Assembly: GCA_947644645.1 (NCBI GenBank)
Contig: CANSAF010000004.1
Span: 1-64,000 of the forward strand
Length of the DNA: 64,000 nucleotides
Origin: an uncultured Sporosarcina sp.
Lineage (GTDB): Bacteria; Bacillota; Bacilli; Bacillales_A; Planococcaceae
Reading direction: 5' to 3'
In this document: positions 8,645 to 17,681 of the stretch, piece by piece
Layout: each line of letters begins with the position of its first letter
How positions within the stretch are numbered: position 1 is the stretch's first letter
Position numbers and translations under genes: made by a program
The notes under the pieces: generated by a model
The model's input: only the letters and a program-made list of their open reading frames with translations
Databases searched by the model: none
What the model was told of the DNA's origin: nothing

Positions 8645-10447
8645 TCATCGCCCCTTTTCAATTGGAATGTAAAAAATGAAAGCTGTGCCTTTTCCCAAAG
8701 TGCTCTCTATCAACATATTAAAACTTTCTCCATAAATTAGTTTCATTCTTTGATAAACATTGCGTATCCCAATTCCATTAAAACTCCCTTGATGCTCTTC
8801 TTGATGATTTCCTATATGAACAAAAATACTTTGCTTTAACTTATTAAGCTTATCTTCATCCATTCCAACACCATCATCAGCAATCTTTAATTTTAAAAAA
8901 TGCGCATCAACTAACTCTGCCGAAATGTGAATCTGTCCATGACGCTCATGATACCCATGAATAAATGCATTCTCAACAATCGGCTGCAAGAAAAAACGTG
9001 GGACATGATTTTCTTTAATTTCTTGTGATATTTTTATTTCTAACTGAATATCTTCTTGATGCCTAAAATTCATCAATTGAAGATAATGTTGGACAGTCGT
9101 TAATTCCTCACCTAAAGGAATAAAAGCATTATTGCGATTTATCGTCATTCGAAGTAACGCAGATAATGCATAAATCAATTCTGCACTTTCTTGATCGCCA
9201 TGCATTCGAATTTTTAATCGCATTGAATTTAATGTATTAAATAAAAAGTGCGGATTAATTTGAGCTTGCAGCATTTCAATTTCCGCCATCCGTTTCTCTT
9301 CTTCTTGTCGCTTAATTTGATCAATCATCTCTTCAATTTTATCAAGCATATGATCAAAAGACTGCGCAAGTTTCGCTACGTCATGATTGCCTTTAATCTT
9401 CGCACGTCGGTTAAAATTACCACGCTCTACTGCTTTCGTGACTAAACTTAACTTGGCCACTGGCTTTATCATCTCTCTTATGAGAATGATTAGCCCGATT
9501 AAAAACACTAATAGTAAAATTCCTTGAATAATTAAGGTCGTCCTCGTTCCTGTATTGATTCCACCAATTGTTTCTTCATAAGGCGCTAAACTAACTAACT
9601 GCCAGTTCGTATAAGATACAGGATAAGAGACGAGTAAATGGGATTCTTGTCCATAATCTACAATTTGATAAGTTGAATGATCAAAATCATATTGTAAACT
9701 TTGTCCAATTTCTTTTTCATTCAAACTAGAAAAAACCTTCCCATTTTCATCTGTTAAGAAAAACTTCATATCGGTATCTAATTGAAGCGCTTCAAAGAAA
9801 TTCCGTATTGTTTTTTCATGCAAACTTAAAATCAAGTAAATATTAGATGCATGAGAGATTTGAATCGTTCGCGCCATACTGATCAAATAGGGATTTGACT
9901 CTTTTTCTGATTGAATATAAGTCGGATGCGCACCGAGCCAGTGCATTTGATAGACATTTAATTTCTTTAATTCCTCAAACCAAGATTTTTCTTTAAACTC
10001 GAGGGGATCATACTCGTATTTGGGGTAATTCATATAGTAGGGTCCATCCTCAAAAAGAATCGTAATATATGTAGAGGAAAACATATCCGCCAGATCAGAT
10101 AACGCTTCTGAAACTTTTATATAATTCGCCATCTCGTCTTTTCCCGTTGCTTCTGGGTTATTCAAATCAAGTGTTTTACTAGACTTCAAAAGTCGATTAA
10201 AATTCGTATCAAATTGAATATAATTTGACGCTTGCATTGCACCGTCTAATCGTCCTTTGATATTTAATTCGATTAAGCTTAAAGTATCTTTAGACTGCTT
10301 TGCTGCATGCTCTTCAAGTACATCTGTCGTTAAATAATTAGAAACGATATACGTTCCAAACCACGGAAGCAATACACATAATACAATTGCAATGAATAAA
10401 CGACTTCGTAATGACATATCCCTTAGTCTTTCTATGATGCGATTCAC
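8645..10447 (-). CDS. YesM-type sensor histidine kinase
   Basis: A 600-residue membrane sensor. TM1 is at about residues 16-36, an extracellular dCACHE-like sensing region at 40-300, and TM2 at about 303-325. HAMP follows at 325-377, then a short coiled coil, the His_kinase motif QINPHFLFNTLNS with phospho-acceptor His400, and an ATPase domain with NAFIHG, DDGVGM and GIGIRNVYQRM boxes. It starts at GTG 10447, with GGGAGG 7 bases before. It should phosphorylate the YesN regulator encoded 6 bases downstream, but that gene carries a premature stop, so signalling to the neighbouring importer may be lost. The ligand is probably the transported oligosaccharide or its binding protein, by analogy. 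Confidence 0.88.
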   Translation of the reverse strand: MNRIIERLRDMSLRSRLFIAIVLCVLLPWFGTYIVSNYLTTDVLEEHAAKQSKDTLSLIELNIKGRLDGAMQASNYIQFDTNFNRLLKSSKTLDLNNPEATGKDEMANYIKVSEALSDLADMFSSTYITILFEDGPYYMNYPKYEYDPLEFKEKSWFEELKKLNVYQMHWLGAHPTYIQSEKESNPYLISMARTIQISHASNIYLILSLHEKTIRNFFEALQLDTDMKFFLTDENGKVFSSLNEKEIGQSLQYDFDHSTYQIVDYGQESHLLVSYPVSYTNWQLVSLAPYEETIGGINTGTRTTLIIQGILLLVFLIGLIILIREMIKPVAKLSLVTKAVERGNFNRRAKIKGNHDVAKLAQSFDHMLDKIEEMIDQIKRQEEEKRMAEIEMLQAQINPHFLFNTLNSMRLKIRMHGDQESAELIYALSALLRMTINRNNAFIPLGEELTTVQHYLQLMNFRHQEDIQLEIKISQEIKENHVPRFFLQPIVENAFIHGYHERHGQIHISAELVDAHFLKLKIADDGVGMDEDKLNKLKQSIFVHIGNHQEEHQGSFNGIGIRNVYQRMKLIYGESFNMLIESTLGKGTAFIFYIPIEKGR

Positions 10448-10522
10448 AGCGTATCCTCCCTATCTTTCACCGTTTGCTAATACACTTTGGGAATGCCTTC
10501 AATTCAGCCATTTACAAAACCA

Positions 10523-10577
10523 AAAATGGAGTTGCCTCCACAAATCATCTTTCTGATTTGTAAGACATCTCCATTTT
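10523..10577 (-). terminator. Two-part hairpin after the binding-protein gene
   Basis: AAAATGGAG pairs with CTCCATTTT, and inside it ACAAATCA pairs with TGATTTGT. It separates the importer genes from the kinase and regulator genes and could lower transcription of the latter. Confidence 0.65.
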
Positions 10578-10589
10578 AGTATATTCAGA

Positions 10590-11912
10590 TTACTTGTTCG
10601 CGTCAACTACTGCTTGCGTCTTCTTCTGAATGTTTTCTATTGTTTTGTCAATATCTTGTTCGCCTAATAAATACATTTCAACTTCCGCACCAAACTCTGT
10701 AATGACTTCAGTAATATAAGGTGCTGGCGCTGAATTCGCAGATGGTTGAACAGCAGATAATGCATGTTTTAAAGATTCAAGATCAGATGCATCTGGATTT
10801 GATGTCGCTTTTACTAATTCTTCAAGTACCGCATCTAAATCTGCTTCTTTCCAAGATGGCATCCAAACACCTTGTTCTGAAATTCCTTCAGTTGATAACC
10901 AACGGATAAATTTGTATGCTTCTTCTTTATTTTTCGATGTATTTGAAAGTGCAATCACATCTCCACCGAATACTGCATAATTATCGCCTGCTTTGTTTTG
11001 TGGCCAAGGCGCCCAAACAATTTCAAAATCTGGTGTAAACTGTCCCCATTCTGTAATCATAAAGCTCCCTGTTGGAATCATACTTGCTGACTGTGAGAAA
11101 AATTGTTGACGATAATCTAGTTTTTGTGAAAATGTTTCAAAAAATGGCACCGCTGATTTATCTTCTTGCTCTAATTCATAACGGTATTCTAATGATTCTT
11201 TTAACAATGGATCATCTGCATTTGATGAACCGTCTGGCTTTAATAGCGCAGTCTCATCCGCTTTACTCATTAATTTTAAAGATGAGAACATTTCATGCCA
11301 AGTGTGTAAATAAGTACCGTAATGATCATCCGTTGTCATTTTCTTTGCATACTCTCTGTAATCATCCCAAGTCCATTCAGTTGGGATTTCTAAACCTGCT
11401 TCATCTAAATGACTTTTATTAATCATCACTAAGTTTGTAACGCCTTTCATTGGTAAACCATAGTATTGATCATTGATTGCCGCATAACTATTATTATATA
11501 CGTCATCGATTTCAATGCCTTCTTCTTCAAAAAACTCATCCAATGGCGCAACTAATCCTGCCTCGACTCTTTTCGCATGGTCGTTTCCGTTTGAAAACAT
11601 CATCACATCAATTTGCTCATTTGCTGAAGCCATTAAATCAAGTTGTTTGACATAATCTGCATGCGTCATATTATCCACTAGAGGCATAGATTCAATCGTT
11701 ACCCCTGGGTTTTCCGCCTCATACTTTTCAATAATTGGCTCCCATTTCCCTACATCTTCATTGATCCAATGGACAAATTTTAAGTTCACTTTTCCATCAT
11801 CTGATTTACCCGAACTTGACTTTCCACCATCTCCGTCGTTTCCACCAGAACAAGCCGCTAAAATTAACATTGAAACAAGTGCAAGGATAGACAAAAACTT
11901 AAATTTTTTCAT
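10590..11912 (-). CDS. CUT1 ABC importer, sugar-binding lipoprotein
   Basis: A 440-residue extracellular solute-binding protein (family 1). The signal peptide ends in the lipobox LILAAC with lipidated Cys21. A Gly/Ser/Lys-rich linker follows, and then the mature lobe start VNLKFVHWINEDVGKWEPIIEKYEAENPGV. The signature TEWTWDDYREYAKKMT is seen in the middle. It delivers an oligosaccharide to the two permeases encoded upstream. No ATPase gene is nearby. A hairpin follows the stop. The nearby LarC, uronate and YesMN genes hint at a plant-polysaccharide fragment as substrate, but the ligand cannot be read from sequence. Confidence 0.88.
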   Translation of the reverse strand: MKKFKFLSILALVSMLILAACSGGNDGDGGKSSSGKSDDGKVNLKFVHWINEDVGKWEPIIEKYEAENPGVTIESMPLVDNMTHADYVKQLDLMASANEQIDVMMFSNGNDHAKRVEAGLVAPLDEFFEEEGIEIDDVYNNSYAAINDQYYGLPMKGVTNLVMINKSHLDEAGLEIPTEWTWDDYREYAKKMTTDDHYGTYLHTWHEMFSSLKLMSKADETALLKPDGSSNADDPLLKESLEYRYELEQEDKSAVPFFETFSQKLDYRQQFFSQSASMIPTGSFMITEWGQFTPDFEIVWAPWPQNKAGDNYAVFGGDVIALSNTSKNKEEAYKFIRWLSTEGISEQGVWMPSWKEADLDAVLEELVKATSNPDASDLESLKHALSAVQPSANSAPAPYITEVITEFGAEVEMYLLGEQDIDKTIENIQKKTQAVVDANK

Positions 11913-11975
11913 AACTGAAATCCCCCCTATTTTTATTCCCGTATCAACGGGTAAATATTACTTCGGTTCAAAAGC

Positions 11976-12809
11976 CTAGCCTTTCACACCTCCGAGCTGA
12001 ATGCCTTCAATTACATGTTTCTGCCCAATAATAAAGATAATTAATAATGGAATAATCGCGGATACAGATGCCGCCATCATCAATGAATAAACGCTTCCAT
12101 GTTCATCAGAGAAGCTTTGAACCCCTAGTTGAATCGTATATAATTCTTTTGAACGTAAGAAGATTAATGGATATTGGAAGTCATTCCACGTCCAAATAAA
12201 ACGTAAAATCGCATAAGTTGCAATGGCTGGTCGAACAAGTGGCAACGCAATAGATGCGAAGATTCTGAAATGTCCTGCCCCATCCATTCTAGCTGATTCA
12301 ATTAATTCATTACTAATGCCCATATAAAACTGTCTTAACATAAACGTTCCGAATACACTAAAACTATTTAATAATATTAAACCAAGATGTGTATCATATA
12401 ACCCAATCCATCTATATAGTAAAAATTGTGTGACTAATAATGTTTGTGGCGGAATCATAAATGTTGCAAGAATGATTAAAAATAAAGCGTTACTCCCTTT
12501 AAAATTAATCTTTGCAAATCCATATGCCGCTAAAGATGAAATCGTTACAGAAGTAAGCGTTGTTAGAACGGTTACTTTAATCGAATTCCAATATAATACA
12601 AGGAATGGCATTGATCCTGTCCAAACTGTTTTATAGTTTTCTACTAGATTCCAAGTTTGCGGAATCCACTGTACAGGGTATGTTAATACTTCTTCCTCTA
12701 TTTTAAATGATGCTGAAATCATCCAAATAAATGGCATTAAAAAGATTAACCCGATGATTGCCATAATAATAGTGACAATTAGCTTTCGCACATCTATCTT
12801 TTCAGTCAT
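11976..12809 (-). CDS. CUT1 ABC importer permease, MalG-like
   Basis: A 277-residue inner-membrane subunit with six predicted helices. The EAA loop that contacts the ATPase is present as ESARMDGAGHFRIFASIALP. The C-terminus IEGIQLGGVKG is typical of MalG/LacG-type permeases. GGGAGGGAG precedes the ATG. It lies 21 bases after the MalF-like gene and 63 bases before the binding-protein gene, so all three are probably one transcript read from the cre-containing promoter near 13840. Confidence 0.88.
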   Translation of the reverse strand: MTEKIDVRKLIVTIIMAIIGLIFLMPFIWMISASFKIEEEVLTYPVQWIPQTWNLVENYKTVWTGSMPFLVLYWNSIKVTVLTTLTSVTISSLAAYGFAKINFKGSNALFLIILATFMIPPQTLLVTQFLLYRWIGLYDTHLGLILLNSFSVFGTFMLRQFYMGISNELIESARMDGAGHFRIFASIALPLVRPAIATYAILRFIWTWNDFQYPLIFLRSKELYTIQLGVQSFSDEHGSVYSLMMAASVSAIIPLLIIFIIGQKHVIEGIQLGGVKG

Positions 12810-12830
12810 TGCACTCCCTCCCTATCTAAC

Positions 12831-13796
12831 TTAATAATTCACCCATTTTTTCTGAACGATAAATTGAATGTAAGTAATGATTAAAATAATAATGAACATA
12901 ACCAATGAAATTGAAGATGCATAACCTGTTTTCAACTCAATAAATGCTTGTTGGTAAAGATAAACAACTGGTGTTAAAGTCGAGTTTGCGGGTCCACCTT
13001 CCGTTAATACAATGATTAAGTCGAATACTTTAAAGCTGGAAATAATACCTGTGATTAACAATAAAAATGTTGTTGGTGAAACTAATGGAATTGTAATCTT
13101 TGTAAATTGATACCAAGCCGTTGCACCATCCATTTCAGCAGCTTCGTACAACTCTTTCGGCACATTTTGTAATCCAGCTAAGTAAATAATTAAATTGAAA
13201 CCAATTCCTGTCCAAATCATAATGAGCATAACGGATGGTAAAGAAAAAGTAATATCTGCAATCCATCCAGGTGGATTTTCCACACCCAATGCCATTAACA
13301 CTTGGTTGATTGGACCTTTTGTTGGGTGAAATAAAACTTGGAATACAACTGCTACCGCTACAATACTTGAAATAAATGGCATAAAGTAAATGATTTTAAA
13401 AAAGTCTTTAAAGTAAACATACTTATTAATAATGACCGCCAAGGCTAAAGAAATAATTAACATAATCGGCACTGCAATTAATAAAATAAAGTTATTCATC
13501 AAAGCTTTATGGAATAATTTATTTGACATAAGATCTCGGAAATTATCTAATCCGACAAAATTCGCCCCTTGAAAGCCAGAAACAAAATTCCAATTCGTAA
13601 AACTTAATGCGAGCGATGATATAATTGGAAATAGTACGAGCAAGGATGTTCCTATAAACATAGGTGCAATGAATAAGTATCCAGCTAAATTCTCTTGCCA
13701 ACCTTCTGATGGATTTCTATTTCGCTTTTTCGGCTTTTTAGGTACTTTCTTTACTTCTTGTTCATTTTCCGATTGAACATTTGATTCCATTTGCAT
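12831..13796 (-). CDS. CUT1 ABC importer permease, MalF-like
   Basis: A 321-residue inner-membrane permease. The start at ATG 13796 has GAGGTG 6 bases before it; an upstream in-frame ATG at 13856 would place the cre box inside the gene. A basic, proline-rich cytoplasmic tail (KKVPKKPKKRNRNPSEGW) precedes the first helix. Six helices follow, with the EAA loop EAAEMDGATAWYQFTKITIP. This is the first gene of the importer operon. It is preceded by a near-perfect cre box, so expression should be shut off by CcpA in rich carbon. Confidence 0.88.
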   Translation of the reverse strand: MQMESNVQSENEQEVKKVPKKPKKRNRNPSEGWQENLAGYLFIAPMFIGTSLLVLFPIISSLALSFTNWNFVSGFQGANFVGLDNFRDLMSNKLFHKALMNNFILLIAVPIMLIISLALAVIINKYVYFKDFFKIIYFMPFISSIVAVAVVFQVLFHPTKGPINQVLMALGVENPPGWIADITFSLPSVMLIMIWTGIGFNLIIYLAGLQNVPKELYEAAEMDGATAWYQFTKITIPLVSPTTFLLLITGIISSFKVFDLIIVLTEGGPANSTLTPVVYLYQQAFIELKTGYASSISLVMFIIILIITYIQFIVQKKWVNY

Positions 13797-13838
13797 ATCA
13801 CTCACCTCAATCTCTTTTAGTAGCCTAATTATAGGTTT

Positions 13839-13852
13839 TGAAAGCGCTTTCC
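13839..13852 (-). promoter_or_regulatory. cre box (CcpA operator) before the importer operon
   Basis: TGAAAGCGCTTTCC read on plus matches 13 of 14 cre positions and is almost fully palindromic. It is about 43 bases upstream of the permease start at 13796. Confidence 0.75.
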
Positions 13853-13901
13853 ACAACGGTTTTTCTTTACACTATTGAGAATATTTTTACTTCTAACGTA
13901 A

Positions 13902-13946
13902 AAAAAGCATCAAAAAGTATAAAAAGTAACTTTTTTGATGCTTTTT
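13902..13946 (-). terminator. Terminator after larC
   Basis: AAAAAGCATCAAAAAAG and CTTTTTGATGCTTTTT form a long stem ending in a T-run on the minus strand. It ends the larC transcript 36 bases after its stop, so larC is not read into the importer operon. Confidence 0.85.
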
Positions 13947-13981
13947 GTATATATTTGTTTTAGCCTTTTAGCTTCTGATAT

Positions 13982-14854
13982 CTACTTAACTTCCCCAATC
14001 ATTACTCTTAACACATTCGGATGACTCGGAAATGTTTTTGTTCCTGCTCCGTAGCCGATTTGTTCAACGGTCATCGTTGGCAATGTCCCAAAGTTTTCAG
14101 CTAATGTTGCAATAATCGCAGCACCTGTTGGCGTTGCAAGCTCTCCTTTGACATCGCTTGCGGCAATCGGTACACCTTTTAAAATTTCCAATGTAGCAGG
14201 GGCTGGTACTGGATAAATTCCGTGATCAATATGAATTTTTCCAGAACCAACTGGAACAGCTGATGCGTAAATTCCATCTAAGTTTAATTGGTCTAATAAG
14301 ATCGCAACTCCCACAATATCAATAATTGAATCGACAGCTCCAACTTCATGGAAATGTACATCTTCAAGCGGAACACCATGTATTTTACCTTCTGCGATGC
14401 CAATTTTTTCGAATATACGAAGTGCAAATGATTCAGCGCGCTCAGAAAATTGTGCAGACTTAATCATCTCAACGATATGTTTATACGAACGATGATCATG
14501 ATGGTGATGGTGGTCTCCATGTGAATGATCGTGGTCATGCGAATGATGATGGTCATGCGCTTCATGCGAGTGATCATGGTCGTGTGAATGCTGATGGTTA
14601 TGCGCTTCATGTGAATGATCATGGTCGTGTGAATGCTGATGGTCATGTGTGTGATCTTTTAAAATCACATCAAATTTTGTGCTTGTAATGCCATTTTTCA
14701 CGACTTTATTAAAAGTTAGTTTGTATTCGTCTTCTATGTTTAATTTCTTTAACTCTTCCTCTAAGTGAGCTCGATCAGCACCTGCATCGATTAAAGCACC
14801 AATCACCATATCTCCACTAATTCCCGAAAAACAATCGAAATATAGAATTTTCAT
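13982..14854 (-). CDS. larC: LarC-type nickel insertion protein, N-terminal half only, with His-rich insert
   Basis: A 290-residue protein. LarC inserts nickel into the pincer cofactor. The N-terminal family motif ILYFDCFSGISGDMVIGAL and the core motif DVHFHEVGAVDSIIDIVG are clear. Residues 68-122 are a His/Asp insert built from three copies of a 15-residue unit (HxHQHSHDHDHSHEA type), a likely nickel-binding tract. Full LarC is about 420 residues; this one ends at PNVLRVMIGEVK, the boundary between LarC1 and LarC2. In L. plantarum these halves are joined by programmed frameshifting. Here the 36 bases after the stop run into a terminator and encode no LarC2 in any frame. AAAGGTG lies 8 bases before the ATG. 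It could still act in nickel storage or need a C-terminal half encoded elsewhere. Confidence 0.85.
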   Translation of the reverse strand: MKILYFDCFSGISGDMVIGALIDAGADRAHLEEELKKLNIEDEYKLTFNKVVKNGITSTKFDVILKDHTHDHQHSHDHDHSHEAHNHQHSHDHDHSHEAHDHHHSHDHDHSHGDHHHHHDHRSYKHIVEMIKSAQFSERAESFALRIFEKIGIAEGKIHGVPLEDVHFHEVGAVDSIIDIVGVAILLDQLNLDGIYASAVPVGSGKIHIDHGIYPVPAPATLEILKGVPIAASDVKGELATPTGAAIIATLAENFGTLPTMTVEQIGYGAGTKTFPSHPNVLRVMIGEVK

Positions 14855-14888
14855 TTTAAACGCACCTTTCTTTGCTATAATGTAAATA

Positions 14889-14917
14889 AGTATACACTTA
14901 ATACTTTTTCAAACCAA
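14889..14917 (-). promoter_or_regulatory. Likely SigA promoter of larC
   Basis: On the minus strand TTGGTT and TATACT are separated by exactly 17 bases, about 35 bases before the larC start. Confidence 0.55.
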
Positions 14918-14942
14918 CTTGGATGATTCAATTTTTCATCAT

Positions 14943-14963
14943 TTTGTTGACTTGACAAACAAA
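14943..14963 (+). promoter_or_regulatory. Putative ROK operator, TTTGTT-N9-AACAAA
   Basis: An imperfect 21-base dyad lies in the larC/ROK divergent region, 24 bases before the ROK start. The same outer half-sites and the same 9-base spacing are found upstream of uxaC, where the palindrome is perfect. XylR-type ROK repressors bind similar TTTGTTT/AAACAAA dyads. Confidence 0.6.
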
Positions 14964-14986
14964 TTAAGCCAAAGGGGGAAATCATA

Positions 14987-16195
14987 ATGATTACAGGCGA
15001 TGGTGCTTATATAAAGAAAATCAATCGAGGATTAATTTTAAGGAAAATCATTGAGGAGAAGTTTATTTCACGGGCGGACTTATCAAAAATTACTGGACTT
15101 AATAAGGCAACAGTTTCAGTCCAAGTAGCTGATTTACTAGATGAACATTTAATTTATGAAACGCAACAAGAACATAGTGGGGTCGGGAGAAGGCCTATCA
15201 TGTTATCGATTGATCGCAAAGCGGGTTATGTACTTGGCATCGATTTAGATTTTAAACATATCCAATTCATCGTTTCAGATTTGGGTGGACAACCTGTTCA
15301 TTATAAATCAATTGCGCTTGATACAACAAATTATGATGAAATCGTCGAAGTTTTAATTGAACAAATCAAAATCTATGAAAGAATGTACCGAACTGCAAAA
15401 TATCATTTAATCAGTGCAATTATCGGAATTCATGGAACCGTTAACAATGACGAAACGATTCACTTCGTTCCTACTTATCAATGGCGAAATAAAAATTTAA
15501 AAGAAGACTTACAAAAGAAACTTTCTTTAAATATTTCCATCCAAAATAATGCGAATTTATCTGCTTATGCGGAGCGCGTTTATGAATATCATGTAAGCAA
15601 TAATTTACTTTGTATTATGCTTTCTTCAGGTATTGGTGTTGGTTTAATGATCGATGGGAAATTACAAACAGGTTATAACGGATTCGCTGGTGAAATGGGA
15701 CATATGATTATTCAACAAGACGGTGATTTATGTAATTGTGGGAACCGAGGGTGTTGGGAATTGTATTCATCCGAAAAGAGTTTATTTCACAAAATAATTA
15801 AGCGCTTACACTTGAGTGAATTAACTTATGAGCAGTTAAACGTACTCATTCAGGAAGGTAATCCGCAAGTCATCGAACTGATTGAGCAATATATTATCGA
15901 TTTATCGACTGGATTAAATAATATTATCAATCTATACAATCCAGAAACATTAATTTTGACGAGTGAAGTTCTGAGATTATATCCAAATTCTGTGGAAAAG
16001 ATTCAAGAGAATTTTCATTCAACGGTGAGTCAATACGGCTCACTAGCCTTATCAAATCTTGGCAATAAATCATGTGCAATGGGTGCTTGTGCATTGGCAT
16101 TACAACATTTCTTTGAAGTACCAGAAGTAAAATTAACTTTAGAAGAAATTTTTCAAAATCAACCCGTACAACATAAAAAGGCATTTGTGATTTAA
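14987..16195 (+). CDS. ROK-family transcriptional repressor (XylR/NagC type)
   Basis: A 402-residue repressor. An N-terminal winged helix-turn-helix (ISRADLSKITGLNKATVSVQ, residues 26-45) is followed by the ROK sugar-kinase-like domain. That domain has GIDLD near residue 85 and the zinc motif CNCGNRGCWELY that marks ROK proteins. The kinase-like phosphate loop is weak (DLDFKHIQF), as expected for a regulator. AAGGGGG precedes the ATG. A dyad overlaps its own upstream region and matches the palindrome before uxaC, so it probably represses itself and uxaC-gnd, and possibly larC. The inducer is likely a uronate or related sugar; that is inference. Confidence 0.85.
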   Translation: MITGDGAYIKKINRGLILRKIIEEKFISRADLSKITGLNKATVSVQVADLLDEHLIYETQQEHSGVGRRPIMLSIDRKAGYVLGIDLDFKHIQFIVSDLGGQPVHYKSIALDTTNYDEIVEVLIEQIKIYERMYRTAKYHLISAIIGIHGTVNNDETIHFVPTYQWRNKNLKEDLQKKLSLNISIQNNANLSAYAERVYEYHVSNNLLCIMLSSGIGVGLMIDGKLQTGYNGFAGEMGHMIIQQDGDLCNCGNRGCWELYSSEKSLFHKIIKRLHLSELTYEQLNVLIQEGNPQVIELIEQYIIDLSTGLNNIINLYNPETLILTSEVLRLYPNSVEKIQENFHSTVSQYGSLALSNLGNKSCAMGACALALQHFFEVPEVKLTLEEIFQNQPVQHKKAFVI

Positions 16196-16204
16196 TTAAA
16201 AACA

Positions 16205-16246
16205 GCGTCTAAGAAAGCCGAATGGACTTTCTTAGACGCTTTTATT
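16205..16246. terminator. Bidirectional terminator between ROK gene and gnd
   Basis: GCGTCTAAGAAAG pairs perfectly with CTTTCTTAGACGC and is flanked by A-rich and T-rich runs. It serves both convergent genes. Confidence 0.9.
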
Positions 16247-17656
16247 TTAGAACCAGTTCGTGTGGAATGTACCTTCTTTATCTTTACGCTCATACGTATG
16301 CGCACCGAAATAGTCACGTTGTGCTTGGATTAAGTTTGCAGATAAATTCTCTGAGCGGTAGCTATCATAATAAGCAATCGCGCTTGAGAAACATGGAACT
16401 GCAATTCCTTGTTCAACTGCAACAGATACAACTTTACGAAGTGCTGATTGGTATTCACCAACAATATCTTTAAAGTATGGATCTAATAATAAGTTTTCAA
16501 GCTCTGGGTTACGGTCGTATGCATCTTTAATGTTTTGTAAGAATTGTGCACGGATAATACATCCACCACGCCAAATCATTGAGATCTCACCGTAATTCAA
16601 GTTCCAGTTATTCTCTTCAGAATGTGCACGCATTTGTGCAAATCCTTGTGCATATGAACAAATTTTACTCATGAATAATGCTTTACGAACAGCTTCAATT
16701 AACTCAGCTTTATCGCCTTCATATGCCTTTACTTCTGGTGCAACAAGTATTTTGCTTGCGCGAACACGCTCGTCTTTCATTGAAGAAATTGTACGTGCGA
16801 AAACAGATTCAGTGATCAGTGGTAGTGGAACACCGATATCTAATGCGTTTTTACTTGTCCATGCACCAGTACCTTTTTGGCCTGCTTTATCTAAAATTAC
16901 TTCAACAAGTGGTTGACCTGTTTCTTCGTCAATTTTTGTGAAGATTTCAGAAGTAATTTCGATTAAATAGCTATCTAGTTCACCTTTATTCCACTCCGTA
17001 AATACTTCGTGAAGTTCTTGTGCTTCTAAACCAAGAACATGTTTTAAAATGAAATAAGATTCGCCGATTAATTGCATATCGCCGTATTCGATTCCATTAT
17101 GTACCATTTTCACATAATGTCCTGCACCTTCTGGACCGATATATGTTGAGCATGACTCACCGTCTACTTTTGCTGCAATTGCTTCAAAAATAGGCGCAAC
17201 TAAATCATAAGCTTCTTTTTGTCCGCCTGGCATTAATGAAGGACCGTTTAATGCACCTTCTTCTCCGCCCGATACACCAGTTCCGATAAAGTGAATACCT
17301 GTTTTTTCAAGTTCTTTATTACGACGATTCGTATCTTCGAATAATGTGTTACCACCATCGATTAAAATATCGCCTTTTTCTAAGAACGGTTGAAGTGAAG
17401 CAATTGTTGCGTCTGTCGCTGGTCCAGCTTGAACCATTAACATAATTTTACGTGGTACTTCTAAAGAATTTACGAACTCTTCAATGCTTTTTGCACCGAA
17501 AAAGTTTTTACCTTTCGCTTCATTCTCTAAAAACTCATCTACTTTTGAAGTTGTACGGTTAAAAACTGAAACAGAATAGCCTCTACTTTCAATATTCATT
17601 GCCAAGTTTTTTCCCATAACCGCTAAGCCGATTACACCAAATTGCTGTTTTGACAT
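16247..17656 (-). CDS. gnd: 6-phosphogluconate dehydrogenase, decarboxylating
   Basis: A 469-residue cytoplasmic enzyme that oxidises and decarboxylates 6-phosphogluconate to ribulose 5-phosphate. The N-terminal Rossmann motif is [13 protein letters not shown], and FNRTTSK matches the NADP-type loop. The family signature [16 protein letters not shown] and the catalytic lysine block [18 protein letters not shown] are intact, and length is full. GAGGGG precedes the ATG. It starts 26 bases after uxaC, so it is co-transcribed with a glucuronate gene rather than with gluconate genes. This is unusual for the housekeeping enzyme and suggests a second, inducible copy. Confidence 0.92.
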   Translation of the reverse strand: MSKQQFGVIGLAVMGKNLAMNIESRGYSVSVFNRTTSKVDEFLENEAKGKNFFGAKSIEEFVNSLEVPRKIMLMVQAGPATDATIASLQPFLEKGDILIDGGNTLFEDTNRRNKELEKTGIHFIGTGVSGGEEGALNGPSLMPGGQKEAYDLVAPIFEAIAAKVDGESCSTYIGPEGAGHYVKMVHNGIEYGDMQLIGESYFILKHVLGLEAQELHEVFTEWNKGELDSYLIEITSEIFTKIDEETGQPLVEVILDKAGQKGTGAWTSKNALDIGVPLPLITESVFARTISSMKDERVRASKILVAPEVKAYEGDKAELIEAVRKALFMSKICSYAQGFAQMRAHSEENNWNLNYGEISMIWRGGCIIRAQFLQNIKDAYDRNPELENLLLDPYFKDIVGEYQSALRKVVSVAVEQGIAVPCFSSAIAYYDSYRSENLSANLIQAQRDYFGAHTYERKDKEGTFHTNWF

Positions 17657-17681
17657 ATTGTCCCCTCATTTCGAAATTTTT

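Noticed and set aside
14464..14646. A small Met/Ile/Thr/His-rich protein in another frame
   Set aside because: It is a frame-shadow of the His-rich repeats of larC; the repeated CAT/GAT codons keep the other frame open.
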